Positions 1-9,212 of a DNA stretch of 44,666 bases are shown here, in pieces. The notes beneath the pieces were generated by a model. The model did not search any database. It was given only the letters and a program-made list of their open reading frames with translations, and had not been told where the DNA came from. How positions within the stretch are numbered: the stretch's first letter is position 1; every line of letters starts with the position of its first letter. The position numbers and the translations under genes are program-made. Origin of the DNA: Commensalibacter sp963921845. GTDB taxonomy: Bacteria > Pseudomonadota > Alphaproteobacteria > Acetobacterales > Acetobacteraceae. The stretch is taken from NCBI RefSeq assembly GCF_963921845.1, contig NZ_CAWUGZ010000028.1, positions 1 to 44,666 of the forward strand. The letters are read 5' to 3'.

Positions 1-272
1 ATATGTAGGTTAACCAATAGTATTGAATATAGCTACATATTTAAAAGCTAAAATTGTAAATAAAAGTAACAATGACATAATATCAAACTATGCAGTTTAA
101 ATTTTGATAATTTTAAACATGATGTTTTAATTAAGCGTAAAATTTGAAGACTGCAGTGTTTATTGATCTTTCAAAAGTTTTTTACTCTTTTTTGTTCTGA
201 AGATATTTCTGATATAACCTATAATCTGATTAGTGTAATTCCTTCCAGTATAAGCTCATACAGGGTCTGATC
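1..272. other. AT-rich leader, no gene seen
   Basis: I see no open frame or RNA gene here. The stretch is very AT-rich. A TATAAT hexamer lies at 220-225, about 48 bases before the ATG at 273, and could be a -10 element, but no convincing -35 is spaced correctly. The region probably holds the end of an upstream intergenic space and the promoter of the NAD(P)HX repair gene. Confidence 0.4.
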
Positions 273-1709
273 ATGATCAAAAACATCTCAAATTATAAGC
301 TTCTCACACCAAAACAAAATCATTTTATTGATAGAAAAATTGAAAAATTGGGAAAACTGAGATGCGTGATGGAAAATGCTGGTAGAGCAGTTTATTCTGA
401 AGTGCTTAAACATTATAAACCTTGTAAAACTACGGTTTTATGTGGCCCAGGAAATAATGGTGGCGATGGGTATGTAGCTGCAAGACTTCTCGCTAAGGAA
501 GGTTGGCCAGTAAGAGTATTAACGTATGGGTCCCCGAAATTAGGAAGTTTGGCCCATAGCATGAAACTAGAATGGACTGGTGCGCTTGGAACGTTATCAG
601 ACTCTGAAATTCAAAAAGATGAATTAATTATAGATGCCTTGTTTGGAAGTGGTTTAAATCGCGAACTGCCTAATGATTTAAAATTCCTATTGGGAAACTT
701 AAAACGCGTCATATCTATTGATATACCTTCGGGAGTCAATGGTCTTACAGGGGAAATTAAAAATTTCGCGCTTCAAGCTGAATTAACAATAACGTTTACA
801 ACAGCTAAACCCGGCCATTATTTATATCCCGGAAAAGCACATATTGGTCAATTGAAGATCAAAGACATCGGTATTGATTTTGACTTGATCAACAAAATAA
901 AAGTGAAGTTTTATCTTAACCATCCATCTCTATGGAATCTTACGGGGCAAACGTTTGATGATTACAAATATAAAAGAGGGATTGTAAGTATTGTTGGTAG
1001 TAAATACACCACAGGGGCAGCAAGACTCTCTGCGTTAGCGGCTAAAAACAGTGGTGCAGGATTGGTAACTCTGTTTCCTTTTGGACAGTATGCTTTGTAT
1101 GCCAATTTTTCCCCTTGTTTTATGATTGATCATAATAATTTTGACGAAGTGCTTAACGACAATCGTCGAAACACTTGGGTATGCGGCCCGGGGTTAAGTA
1201 GTTTTGAGTTTTTAGAATCATTTCCAAAACTTTTCAGCTTTGGTAAAAATATTGTCGCAGATGCAGGAGCTTTTGAACGAAATAATAGTGACATTTTAAA
1301 AGGCGTATCCGTTATAACCCCTCATAAGGGTGAATTTGAAAGAGTGTTTGGGAAGCTAGGGGCTGACAAAGTTGCGGACGTTCGTAAAGCTGCAACTAAA
1401 ATACAAAGCGTCATTGTCCTAAAGGGACCAGATACCCTTATCGTTTCTCCTGAAGGAAAGGTTGTTATCAACCATCACGCCAGCCCACGTCTTGCTACTG
1501 CGGGATCAGGAGATCTCCTTTCAGGTATCATTGCAACCCTTATAGCCAGTGGTATGAATTTTTGGGAAAGTGCCTGTGCTGGAGTTTGGATACATGGAGA
1601 AGCTGCAAGTTTATGCGAACATAACTGGCCCGATGCAGAAATGATAGCTCAACAATTAGGCAAAGCTAGAGATAACGCTTATAAATTGTATCAAAATGAA
1701 AAAAAATGA
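273..1709 (+). CDS. nnrDE: Bifunctional NAD(P)H-hydrate epimerase / ADP-dependent dehydratase
   Basis: This cytoplasmic repair enzyme reverses hydration of NADH and NADPH. The N-terminal YjeF-type half (about residues 1-215) epimerises R- and S-NAD(P)HX; the C-terminal ribokinase-like half (about 230-475) dehydrates S-NAD(P)HX using ADP. Visible motifs are GPGNNGGDGY at 58-67, DALFGSGLNREL and SIDIPSGVNG in the first half, then TGAARLSA, TPHKGEFERVFG, LKGPDTLI and AGSGD at 410-414 in the second. At 478 residues it matches the usual bacterial fused form. The ATG at 273 opens directly into the family N-terminus. It is followed by tRNA-Leu, not by a same-operon gene. In many alphaproteobacteria this gene lies beside glnB-glnA; that neighbourhood would be outside the left edge. 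Confidence 0.95.
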   Translation: MIKNISNYKLLTPKQNHFIDRKIEKLGKLRCVMENAGRAVYSEVLKHYKPCKTTVLCGPGNNGGDGYVAARLLAKEGWPVRVLTYGSPKLGSLAHSMKLEWTGALGTLSDSEIQKDELIIDALFGSGLNRELPNDLKFLLGNLKRVISIDIPSGVNGLTGEIKNFALQAELTITFTTAKPGHYLYPGKAHIGQLKIKDIGIDFDLINKIKVKFYLNHPSLWNLTGQTFDDYKYKRGIVSIVGSKYTTGAARLSALAAKNSGAGLVTLFPFGQYALYANFSPCFMIDHNNFDEVLNDNRRNTWVCGPGLSSFEFLESFPKLFSFGKNIVADAGAFERNNSDILKGVSVITPHKGEFERVFGKLGADKVADVRKAATKIQSVIVLKGPDTLIVSPEGKVVINHHASPRLATAGSGDLLSGIIATLIASGMNFWESACAGVWIHGEAASLCEHNWPDAEMIAQQLGKARDNAYKLYQNEKK

Positions 1710-1768
1710 AAAAAGTGTTGCTCTTCGCATAATTGTAAGTTAAGAAAACTAACGTAAACCACGGATGT

Positions 1769-1853
1769 GCGGATGTGGTGAAATTGGTAGACACGCCAGA
1801 CTTAGAATCTGGTGGCGTGAGTCGTGGGGGTTCAAGTCCCTCCATCCGCACCA
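1769..1853 (+). tRNA. tRNA-Leu (anticodon TAG, reads CUA and relatives)
   Basis: An 85-base class II tRNA. The acceptor stem pairs GCGGATG with CATCCGC, and the 3' ACCA is encoded. The anticodon stem CCAGA/TCTGG encloses loop CTTAGAA with anticodon TAG at 1803-1805. The variable arm and the TTCAAGT T-loop are present, as expected for tRNA-Leu. Confidence 0.97.
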
Positions 1854-1972
1854 ATAACGGTCAGTAAATTAACGGCCGCTATTTGGACTTGTAATTAGGC
1901 AATCCGTTTCGTTATAATCAATACCTAATTTATCTAGGTAGAACAATTTTGACCGAGAGGATGACCTGGATA

Positions 1973-3304
1973 ATGCAGGTTACTGAAACGCTTTCTGAAA
2001 GCCTAAAGCGTGGCTTTAAAATCGTAATTGAACAGACGCAAATCGCTGACAAAAAAAAACATCGACTAATTGAAATGGGTAAGCAAATGAACATACCCGG
2101 GTTTAGACCTGGAAAAGTGCCTTTGCCCGTTGTTAAACAGCGTTACGGAAAATCCGTTCACAATGAAATTGTCAACGACGCCATAAGCCAAGCTATCAAT
2201 TCGACATTAGACGAAAGAGGACTTCGTGCTGCTTCTCAGCCAAATATAGCGTTGTCTGAAAATTATAAAGAAGGAGACGATCTGGAGTTTTCTTTTGAAG
2301 TCGAGCTGATTCCTGATTTTGAAGTGCCAGATTTCAAAGGATTTACATTAACACGTTATAAAGCCAAACCTACCGATGAAGCTATACAAAAATCCATAGA
2401 AACTATTGCAGAACGCCAAAAAGAATTTAAAGATATTGAAGAGGTTCGTCCAGCAACCGACGGAGATGTTCTTGTTGTTGATTTCGTTGGAAAAGTCGAT
2501 GGCGTTGCTTTCGAAGATGGTACAGCTGAAAACGTTAATGTTGAAATTGGAGGTGCTGGTTTCATTCCAGGTTTTGCTGAGCAAATCGAAGGAATGTCAC
2601 CTGGAGAAAAAAAACAAATAACAGTTACATTCCCTGAAAATTATCAAGCTCCAAATCTTGCAGGAAAACAAGCTACATTTGATATTCATGCCAAATCTTT
2701 AAAACAAGCGATTATTCCAGAAGTTAATGATGCTTTTGCTACTAAACTTGGTATGGAATCTCTTGATAAATTAAAGCAATTGGTTGAAAAACAAATTAAT
2801 GCTGAATACGAACAACTCACCCAAATGCGATTAAAAAGAGAAATTCTCGATTTACTTTCTGAAAAGGTAAATTTTGAACTTCCTAAAGGTTTACTTGAAA
2901 ATGAGTTTGCTCAGATTTGGAAACGCATTGAAAATGATCGTAAATCAAATCAATTGGATGAAGACGATAAAGCTAAAGATGAAGAAACTCTCAAAGCGGA
3001 GTACCGCAAAATTGCAGAACGTCGCGTCAGGCTTGGCTTGGTGCTCGTAGAAATTGGCAAGCAAAATTCTATTTCTGTGACCGAAGAAGAACTTTCCCAA
3101 GCAATGCGTTCTGAAGCAATGCGTTATCCAGGAAAAGAAAAAGAAGTAATAGAATTTTTCCAAAAAAACCCTCAAGCTGTAGAATCCTTAAAAGGGCCGA
3201 TTTACGAAAATAAAGTCATTTCCTATATTCTTGAGTTGGCTCATATAAATGATAAAGAAGTAACATTTGAAGAATTATCTGAAATGCCCGAAGCTACGCT
3301 TTAA
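1973..3304 (+). CDS. tig: Trigger factor, ribosome-associated chaperone and prolyl isomerase
   Basis: Trigger factor docks at the ribosome exit tunnel and shields nascent chains. The order is the ribosome-binding domain (about 1-110, with the family signature GFRPGKVP near residue 45), an FKBP-type prolyl isomerase domain (about 155-240, DGDVLVVDFVGKVDG) and a long helical C-terminal chaperone domain. Length is 443 residues, typical. I place the start at ATG 1973 (MQVTETLSESLKR), which matches alphaproteobacterial homologues, rather than TTG 1949 or ATG 1961, which would add up to eight residues; the GAGAGG at 1955-1960 is a somewhat distant ribosome site for it. tRNA-Leu precedes and a strong terminator follows, so it is probably its own unit, with clpP, clpX and lon next as folding/degradation partners. 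Confidence 0.95.
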   Translation: MQVTETLSESLKRGFKIVIEQTQIADKKKHRLIEMGKQMNIPGFRPGKVPLPVVKQRYGKSVHNEIVNDAISQAINSTLDERGLRAASQPNIALSENYKEGDDLEFSFEVELIPDFEVPDFKGFTLTRYKAKPTDEAIQKSIETIAERQKEFKDIEEVRPATDGDVLVVDFVGKVDGVAFEDGTAENVNVEIGGAGFIPGFAEQIEGMSPGEKKQITVTFPENYQAPNLAGKQATFDIHAKSLKQAIIPEVNDAFATKLGMESLDKLKQLVEKQINAEYEQLTQMRLKREILDLLSEKVNFELPKGLLENEFAQIWKRIENDRKSNQLDEDDKAKDEETLKAEYRKIAERRVRLGLVLVEIGKQNSISVTEEELSQAMRSEAMRYPGKEKEVIEFFQKNPQAVESLKGPIYENKVISYILELAHINDKEVTFEELSEMPEATL

Positions 3305-3320
3305 TTCCCTATAATTTTGT

Positions 3321-3360
3321 AAAAGGATGTTTGGAATAAATCCAAACATCCTTTTTTTTT
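3321..3360 (+). terminator. Rho-independent terminator after tig
   Basis: A perfect 15-base-pair stem (3321-3335 with 3341-3355), loop ATAAA, and a run of T to 3360. A matching A run on the left gives some capacity for termination on the other strand, though no gene converges here. It is the clearest terminator in the window and separates tig from clpP. Confidence 0.93.
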
Positions 3361-3367
3361 CAAAAGA

Positions 3368-3396
3368 TTGAAGCAAGTTAAAATTTTGTTTAGATT
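3368..3396 (+). promoter_or_regulatory. Possible sigma-70-type promoter of clpP
   Basis: TTGAAG (3368-3373), a 17-base spacer and TAGATT (3391-3396) lie between the tig terminator and clpP. Each hexamer matches consensus at four of six positions. The position is right for a clpP promoter, but AT-rich DNA yields such matches often. I did not find a convincing heat-shock promoter. Confidence 0.3.
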
Positions 3397-3454
3397 ATAC
3401 ACTGCTATAGTAAAATAACACTCAATCAATCCATTTACGTTTAGGAAAAATTTT

Positions 3455-4090
3455 ATGAGGAATTTTAATCCTCTAGAGGTTTACGATAATGCTTTAGTGC
3501 CGATGGTTGTTGAACAAACTTCTCGAGGCGAGAGAGCTTTCGATATCTATTCGAGATTACTAAAAGAACGAATTATCTTTTTAACCGGCACGGTTTACGA
3601 CCAAGTTTCTTCTTTAATTTCGGCTCAACTTTTATATCTAGAAAGCATTAATCCAAAAAAAGAAATTTTTTTTTACATCAACAGTCCAGGAGGAGTAGTT
3701 TCAGCTGGCTTAGCAATTTACGATACGATGCAATTTATCAGTTGTCCGGTCAGTACAGTATGCATTGGTCAAGCTGCTTCTATGGGGTCTTTGTTGCTTT
3801 GCGGTGGTGAAAAAGGGGAGCGTTACGCTTTGCCAAATGCGCGTATTATGGTTCACCAACCTTCAGGTGGTGCCCAAGGCCAAGCAAGTGATATTCAAAT
3901 TCAAGCGCGTGAGATACTTGAAATTAGAAAGAACTTGAACCAAATCTATAATCGTCATACCGGAAGAACTCTTGAAGAAATCGAACAAAAACTTGAAAGA
4001 GACAGTTATATGTCTCCCGAAGAGGCACGAGACTTCGGTATTATTGATAAGGTCGTACAAAAACGTCCTATTCAATCCAAACTAGATTAG
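3455..4090 (+). CDS. clpP: ClpP ATP-dependent protease, proteolytic subunit
   Basis: ClpP forms the barrel-shaped serine peptidase that degrades substrates unfolded and threaded in by ClpX or ClpA. The catalytic triad is visible as Ser109 (GQAASMGS), His134 (MVHQPSGG) and Asp183 (ERDSYMSPEEA). Length 211 matches alphaproteobacterial ClpP. The ATG at 3455 is preceded by AGGAAAA about ten bases upstream. The partner unfoldase clpX follows 103 bases downstream, so the pair is probably co-transcribed although spaced. Confidence 0.97.
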   Translation: MRNFNPLEVYDNALVPMVVEQTSRGERAFDIYSRLLKERIIFLTGTVYDQVSSLISAQLLYLESINPKKEIFFYINSPGGVVSAGLAIYDTMQFISCPVSTVCIGQAASMGSLLLCGGEKGERYALPNARIMVHQPSGGAQGQASDIQIQAREILEIRKNLNQIYNRHTGRTLEEIEQKLERDSYMSPEEARDFGIIDKVVQKRPIQSKLD

Positions 4091-4193
4091 CAGCTGTCTG
4101 CTGTATCTGTTTGTATATGAAATATTTTTTCATTCAATAGGGTTAACTTTAATAGTATACTATCCTTCTAGTTATGTAAGAGTAGGGGTGAAA

Positions 4194-5453
4194 ATGGCTG
4201 AAAACAAAGAAGATACCAACAATGCACTTTACTGCTCTTTTTGCGGGAAATCGCAACATGAAGTCAAAAAATTGATTGCAGGACCAACAGTGTTCATTTG
4301 CAATGAATGTGTAGAACTTTGTATGGATATCGTTAAAGAAGATAATAAAACTACAGTGGCTAAAAATCATAAGGGATTACCTACTCCAAAGGAAATATGC
4401 AAAATTTTGGACGATTATGTTATTGGCCAAGGTGAAGCAAAAAAAGTTTTATCGGTTGCTGTCCACAATCATTATAAACGCCTTAATCACATGGATAAAG
4501 AGCGCGATATTGAAATTTCAAAATCTAATATTCTCCTTATTGGTCCTACCGGTACGGGAAAAACTCTTTTGGCTCAGACATTAGCAAGAATACTTGATGT
4601 ACCTTTTACAATGGCTGATGCTACTACTCTTACCGAAGCTGGTTACGTCGGCGAAGATGTCGAAAACATCATTTTAAAATTGCTGCAAGCAGCTGAATAC
4701 AACGTTGAACGAGCCCAAAAAGGAATTATTTATATAGATGAAATCGACAAAATATCTCGAAAATCAGATAATCCTTCCATAACCCGAGACGTCAGCGGTG
4801 AAGGAGTACAACAAGCTTTATTAAAAATAATGGAAGGTACTATAGCCTCTGTTCCCCCTCAAGGAGGAAGAAAACACCCACAACAGGAGTTTTTACAAGT
4901 TGATACAACCAATATGCTTTTCATATGTGGTGGAGCTTTTGCAGGACTTGATAAAATCATCAGTGCACGAAGTGTAGGGTATGGAATAGGATTTGGTGCT
5001 GAAGTTTCTTCGAAAGAAAATCAAGCAATTGGTCAACTTTTTCGCAAACTTGAACCCGATGATTTGATGAAATTTGGTCTAATACCAGAGTTTATAGGAC
5101 GCTTACCTGTCATTGCAACGTTGGATGATTTAGATCGACAAGCATTGATACAAATACTAACAGAACCTAAAAATGCACTGATCAAACAATACCAAAAACT
5201 GTTTGAACTCGAAAACGTTCGATTAACGTTTACTGATCATTCTCTACAAGAAATTGCTAATAAGGCAATAGAAAGACATACAGGAGCCCGAGGATTACGT
5301 TCAATTTTGGAAGGTACATTACTTTCAACAATGTTCGAACTGCCAGATCTAAAAAATGTCAGTGAGGTTATTGTAAATAAAGAAGTTATTTCCCACCATG
5401 AAAAACCTGTCTACGTCTACGATAATACAAAACCCATTGAACAAACCGCATAG
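4194..5453 (+). CDS. clpX: ClpX, AAA+ unfoldase of the ClpXP protease
   Basis: ClpX recognises substrates, unfolds them with ATP and feeds them to ClpP. The N-terminal zinc-binding domain shows Cys14, Cys17, Cys36 and Cys39. The AAA+ module follows with Walker A GPTGTGKT at 117-124, the GYVGED pore loop, Walker B IIYIDEIDK, the IGF-type ClpP-docking loop GYGIGFGA, and sensor motifs including HTGARGLR near the C-terminus. I choose ATG 4194 (419 residues); a GTG at 4188 would add two residues and shares the same ribosome site region AGGGG. A hairpin without a T-tail lies downstream before lon. Confidence 0.96.
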   Translation: MAENKEDTNNALYCSFCGKSQHEVKKLIAGPTVFICNECVELCMDIVKEDNKTTVAKNHKGLPTPKEICKILDDYVIGQGEAKKVLSVAVHNHYKRLNHMDKERDIEISKSNILLIGPTGTGKTLLAQTLARILDVPFTMADATTLTEAGYVGEDVENIILKLLQAAEYNVERAQKGIIYIDEIDKISRKSDNPSITRDVSGEGVQQALLKIMEGTIASVPPQGGRKHPQQEFLQVDTTNMLFICGGAFAGLDKIISARSVGYGIGFGAEVSSKENQAIGQLFRKLEPDDLMKFGLIPEFIGRLPVIATLDDLDRQALIQILTEPKNALIKQYQKLFELENVRLTFTDHSLQEIANKAIERHTGARGLRSILEGTLLSTMFELPDLKNVSEVIVNKEVISHHEKPVYVYDNTKPIEQTA

Positions 5454-5490
5454 ACAAAAAATCCTTTAAAAGACGCCAAAAACCCCCTTT

Positions 5491-5537
5491 GATATAGCGA
5501 ATTTGCTTCATCTTTATATTGCAAATTCGCTTATATC
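5491..5537. repeat. Long inverted repeat downstream of clpX
   Basis: Arm 5491-5506 (GATATAGCGAATTTGC) pairs with 5521-5537 along its whole length except for one bulged A, around a 14-base loop. There is no T-run after it, so it is not a classic terminator. It could be an RNA-stabilising or weak terminating hairpin for clpPX messages, or a DNA site. Confidence 0.6.
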
Positions 5538-5762
5538 CCCTGTATCATAAGTAATGTTGTGATTATTTCTATACAACTTATCTTAGATCAGTATTATGGT
5601 TTCACCTGAATTTAAATATTTAATCTTGTGTTCAGGAGTTAGTTTTCTCAAGCATGGGTTCTGGTAATACAATAAATGCTGATACATTACTAAGATTAAA
5701 TAACAGAAACTACATTGTAATAGAATGTGCCAAAATGGGCATTCTCATTCGATCGTCCCTTT

Positions 5763-5770
5763 AAGGAGGT
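5763..5770 (+). promoter_or_regulatory. Very strong ribosome binding site of lon
   Basis: AAGGAGGT is a full match to the anti-Shine-Dalgarno and ends nine bases before the ATG at 5780. It fixes the lon start and is the strongest such site I noticed in the window. Confidence 0.85.
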
Positions 5771-5779
5771 CATAAGCTT

Positions 5780-8233
5780 ATGACAGAAGACAATTCAAAT
5801 AATGATGTTGAAATTAGCAAAAATGAACAAAATCCCAAAACGGAAAAAAATCTAAATTTAATGGCTGTATTGCCATTAAGAGATATTGTCGTTTTTCCTC
5901 ATATGATTGTTCCTTTGTTTGTTGGCAGAGAAAAATCTGTCAAAGCCTTGGAAGAGGTTACAAAAAAACAAGACAGAATTCTTTTGGTAGCTCAAAAAGA
6001 TCCTTCACTGGAAGATCTTTCTGAAAAAGATATCTACAACTTTGGTACGGTAGCTTCGATATTACAATTATTAAAATTACCTGATGGTACGGTTAAAGTT
6101 TTAGTTGAAGGATTAAAACGGGCGCAGATAAAAAAAATTATCGATCATGATACTTTTTTTGAAGCCGACGTCGAAGAAATAGAAGATCTGAATCCTTCAA
6201 GCAACGAACTCGAAGCACTTCAAAGAACAGTAATTGCTCAATTTGAACAATATATTAAATTAAACAAAAACATTGCACCAGAAGTTTTAGTTGCTGTAAA
6301 TCAAATTAATTCACCCTCCAAACTAGTCGATACCGTAACTAGCCATTTAAATTTAAAAGTATCCGAAAAACAAATTATTTTGGAAACTCTTCCTATTGAC
6401 GAACGATTGGAAAAACTTCTTGAACATCTCGAAACGGAAGTGAGTGTTTTGCAAGTTGAAAAAAAGATTCGTAATCGCGTTAAGAAACAGATGGAGAAAA
6501 CACAAAGAGAATACTATTTAAATGAACAATTAAAAGCTATTCAAAAGGAATTAGGGGATAGCGAGGAAGGAAAGGACGAACTTAGCGATTTAGAAGAAAA
6601 AATTGCTAAAACACGGCTAAGCAAAGAAGCTAAAGATAAAGCCATCTCCGACCTTAAAAAATTAAGGTCTATGAGTCCAATGTCAGCTGAGGCAACCGTT
6701 GTTAGAAACTATTTAGATTGGCTGGTTGGTATTCCCTGGAAAAAACGTTCCAAAATGTCCAAAAATCTGCTTGATGCTGAAAAAATTCTTAATGATGATC
6801 ATTATGGGTTGGAAAAAGTTAAAGAACGTATACTGGAATATTTAGCCGTCCAAATTCGTTCTTCAAAGCTAAAAGGGCCGATTTTGTGTCTCATTGGACC
6901 GCCTGGTGTAGGAAAAACTTCTTTAGCAAAATCTATTGCTAAGGCTACTGGACGTGAGTACGTACGTATGTCCTTAGGTGGCGTGCGAGATGAAGCTGAA
7001 ATTAGAGGACACCGCAGAACGTATATTGGTGCAATGCCTGGTAAAATTATTCAAGGAATGAAAAAAGCAGGAACTTCTAACCCGCTATTTTTATTGGATG
7101 AAATTGATAAACTTGGTTCTGATTGGAGGGGAGACCCTTCTTCTGCATTACTAGAAGTACTTGATCCAGAACAAAATTCCACCTTCGCAGACCACTATCT
7201 TGAAGTCGATTATGATTTATCTGACGTCATGTTTGTGACTACAGCCAACAGTTATAACATGCCGCAACCTCTCTTAGATCGTATGGAAATTATAAGAATA
7301 GCAGGGTATACGGAAGATGAAAAAGTCGAAATAGCTAAAAGACATTTAATAAAAAAACAAAGTGAATCTCACAGCTTAAAACCAAGTGAATGGTCTATTA
7401 CGGACGAAGTTCTTCACGAATTAGTTAGAACGTATACACGTGAAGCAGGCGTACGTAATTTTGAAAGAGAAATAGCCAAAATTGTTCGAAAAATAGTGAG
7501 AAAAATTGTTTCTAAACAATCCGATCACATTGCCATTACATTGGATAATTTAGAAGAATTTGTTGGCGTCAAATGTTTTCGTTACGGCGAAACGGAACAA
7601 GAAGATATGGTAGGAGTTGTGACGGGTTTAGCCTGGACAGAAGTGGGTGGAGAAATTTTAAATATTGAGAGCGTAATTATTCCAGGAAAAGGCGTAATTA
7701 AAAATACTGGAAAACTTGGTGATGTGATGCAAGAAAGTGTCTCTGCGGCGTTGTCGTATGTTAAAAGCCGATCAGACAAATTTGGCATTGATCAAAAACT
7801 TTTTGAAGAAAAAGATATTCATGTTCATGTACCGGAAGGAGCAACCCCAAAAGACGGGCCGTCCGCTGGAGTTGCTATGGCCACAACCCTTGTCAGTGTA
7901 TTAACGGGCATACCTATCCGTAAAGATATCGCTATGACTGGCGAAATAACGCTTAGGGGACGCGTACTTCCCATCGGTGGATTGAAAGAAAAACTTCTTG
8001 CTGCTTCACGTGCAGGCATAAAAACGGTTTTCATTCCTAAGGATAATGAGAGAGATTTAGTTGATATTCCTAAAACGGTAATCGACAATTTAAACATTCT
8101 GCCTGTTACAAATGTTGATGACGTTATCAATCAAGCGCTCGTTAGACCAGCCGAATCACTTAGATGGAGCAGCAGTCCCAAAACCAAAAAATCTAATCAT
8201 TCTGAAGCTTCTAAAAGTGTTTTACCTCATTAA
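5780..8233 (+). CDS. lon: Lon ATP-dependent serine protease
   Basis: Lon is a single-chain AAA+ protease that removes misfolded and short-lived regulatory proteins. Order: N-terminal LON substrate domain (about 25-225), a helical linker with a long coiled coil, the AAA+ domain with Walker A GPPGVGKT at 373-380 and Walker B LFLLDEIDK, and the C-terminal peptidase with the catalytic dyad Ser695 (DGPSAGVA) and Lys738 (GGLKEKLLAA). Length 817 is typical. The start is set by the strong AAGGAGGT upstream. The neighbours clpP, clpX and hupB are standard for alphaproteobacteria. Confidence 0.97.
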   Translation: MTEDNSNNDVEISKNEQNPKTEKNLNLMAVLPLRDIVVFPHMIVPLFVGREKSVKALEEVTKKQDRILLVAQKDPSLEDLSEKDIYNFGTVASILQLLKLPDGTVKVLVEGLKRAQIKKIIDHDTFFEADVEEIEDLNPSSNELEALQRTVIAQFEQYIKLNKNIAPEVLVAVNQINSPSKLVDTVTSHLNLKVSEKQIILETLPIDERLEKLLEHLETEVSVLQVEKKIRNRVKKQMEKTQREYYLNEQLKAIQKELGDSEEGKDELSDLEEKIAKTRLSKEAKDKAISDLKKLRSMSPMSAEATVVRNYLDWLVGIPWKKRSKMSKNLLDAEKILNDDHYGLEKVKERILEYLAVQIRSSKLKGPILCLIGPPGVGKTSLAKSIAKATGREYVRMSLGGVRDEAEIRGHRRTYIGAMPGKIIQGMKKAGTSNPLFLLDEIDKLGSDWRGDPSSALLEVLDPEQNSTFADHYLEVDYDLSDVMFVTTANSYNMPQPLLDRMEIIRIAGYTEDEKVEIAKRHLIKKQSESHSLKPSEWSITDEVLHELVRTYTREAGVRNFEREIAKIVRKIVRKIVSKQSDHIAITLDNLEEFVGVKCFRYGETEQEDMVGVVTGLAWTEVGGEILNIESVIIPGKGVIKNTGKLGDVMQESVSAALSYVKSRSDKFGIDQKLFEEKDIHVHVPEGATPKDGPSAGVAMATTLVSVLTGIPIRKDIAMTGEITLRGRVLPIGGLKEKLLAASRAGIKTVFIPKDNERDLVDIPKTVIDNLNILPVTNVDDVINQALVRPAESLRWSSSPKTKKSNHSEASKSVLPH

Positions 8234-8399
8234 TTGTGTTGAACTTGCAACCCAATTTTAAGAAATGAAGTAAATTCTATTAAGTTGTCTGAGAATAGTT
8301 GACGTTATGACAAAGTCCTTCAATAGTCTGATATTATAAATCTTCAACTATTCAAAGATTTAATCTAAATTTCGTATCGTCATAGTGGAAAGAAAAAAA

Positions 8400-8687
8400 A
8401 TGGAAAAGCCGCTTAATAAACAAGAACTTGTCGCTGCAGTTGCTGAAAAAACAGAACTGTCAAAAGCAAAATCAGGTGAAGTCATTGATGCTGTGTTAAG
8501 CACCATTGAAAAAACCCTGGCTAAAAAACAAGAAGTGCGACTTGTTGGTTTCGGTAGCTTTGTCACCGCTAAACGCAAAGCTGCAAAAGGACGTAACCCT
8601 CGCACGGGTGAAGAAATTAAGATTCCAGCTTCTACATCGGTTCGCTTTAGGCCCGGAAAATTGCTAAAAGATGCAGTAAGCAAATAG
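8400..8687 (+). CDS. hupB: HU-type nucleoid DNA-binding protein
   Basis: A small basic dimeric protein that bends and compacts DNA. The HU fold is recognisable from NKQELVAAVAEKTELSK at the start, GFGSF at 50-54 and the DNA-intercalating arm RNPRTGE at 65-71 with Pro67 at its tip; the C-terminus RFRPGKLLKDAV is conserved. I place the start at ATG 8400 (95 residues), preceded by GGAAAG with about seven bases spacing; a GTG at 8385 would add five residues not seen in the family. The gene sits directly behind lon, as in related genomes. Confidence 0.95.
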   Translation: MEKPLNKQELVAAVAEKTELSKAKSGEVIDAVLSTIEKTLAKKQEVRLVGFGSFVTAKRKAAKGRNPRTGEEIKIPASTSVRFRPGKLLKDAVSK

Positions 8688-8729
8688 ATTGATAAAAAGT
8701 TAGATTTTCTTAAAAAAATGTCTAGACAC

Positions 8730-8774
8730 ACAACGGCTTCAATGTTAAGAAGTCGTTGTTCCGTTAATACGGAA
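8730..8774. repeat. Two tandem hairpins between hupB and tRNA-Val
   Basis: First, an 11-base-pair stem (8730-8740 with 8749-8759, one G-T pair) around AATGTTAA. Second, TTCCGT/ACGGAA around TAAT at 8759-8774, ending directly at the tRNA 5' end. Neither has a T-run. They may act in hupB message ending or tRNA leader processing. Confidence 0.45.
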
Positions 8775-8850
8775 GGGCGATTAGCTCAGTTGGTAGAGCA
8801 TCTCGTTTACACCGAGAGGGTCGGCAGTTCGAGACTGTCATCGCCCACCA
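8775..8850 (+). tRNA. tRNA-Val (anticodon TAC)
   Basis: A 76-base tRNA with acceptor stem GGGCGAT/ATCGCCC and encoded ACCA. The anticodon stem TCTCG/CGAGA encloses TTTACAC with anticodon TAC at 8808-8810. D-arm TAGCTCAGTTGGTAGAGC and T-loop TTCGAGA are intact. Confidence 0.97.
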
Positions 8851-8907
8851 CTAATTTATACTTTGAGTTCTAGTTTAGAACTCTACGTGAACGTTAAAAG
8901 CCGTTAC

Positions 8908-8985
<78 letters not shown>

Positions 8986-9212
8986 TATTCATTGGCATCA
9001 TTTTTATAGATATTTATAAACAACTTAAAATTAGTTGCTCAAGACATACAATCGGCCCGTTTTTTAGCACATGTATTTCACCTTAATAGTAATTTTTTTG
9101 TTATTACAATTTAATACATTAGCCGTGCAAAAAATAAAAAACTCTGTTATAACGTTACTTTGTAATTAGTTATAGATCCCGCAATTTCCGCTTTGAAAAC
9201 AAAGAGTTTCTT

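Larger units (their letters stand above)
5454..5779. other. Intergenic region clpX-lon
   Basis: A 326-base AT-rich spacer. It holds an imperfect hairpin at 5491-5537 (listed separately) and, at its right end, a strong Shine-Dalgarno sequence for lon. A lon promoter is expected here, but I could not settle on one; no good heat-shock match was found. No open frame of note. Confidence 0.5.

Noticed and set aside
1666..1854. Reverse-strand 62-codon open frame across the end of the NAD(P)HX repair gene and tRNA-Leu
   Set aside because: It covers an intact tRNA gene and a conserved coding end on the other strand; the start of its product resembles the translated tRNA sequence often mis-called as a protein.
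1949..1972. Upstream TTG and ATG starts for trigger factor
   Set aside because: The added residues do not occur in homologues, whose N-terminus matches MQVTETLSE from ATG 1973.
8360..8731. Reverse-strand 123-codon frame opposite hupB
   Set aside because: It overlaps all of hupB, whose HU motifs are unmistakable, and has no support of its own.
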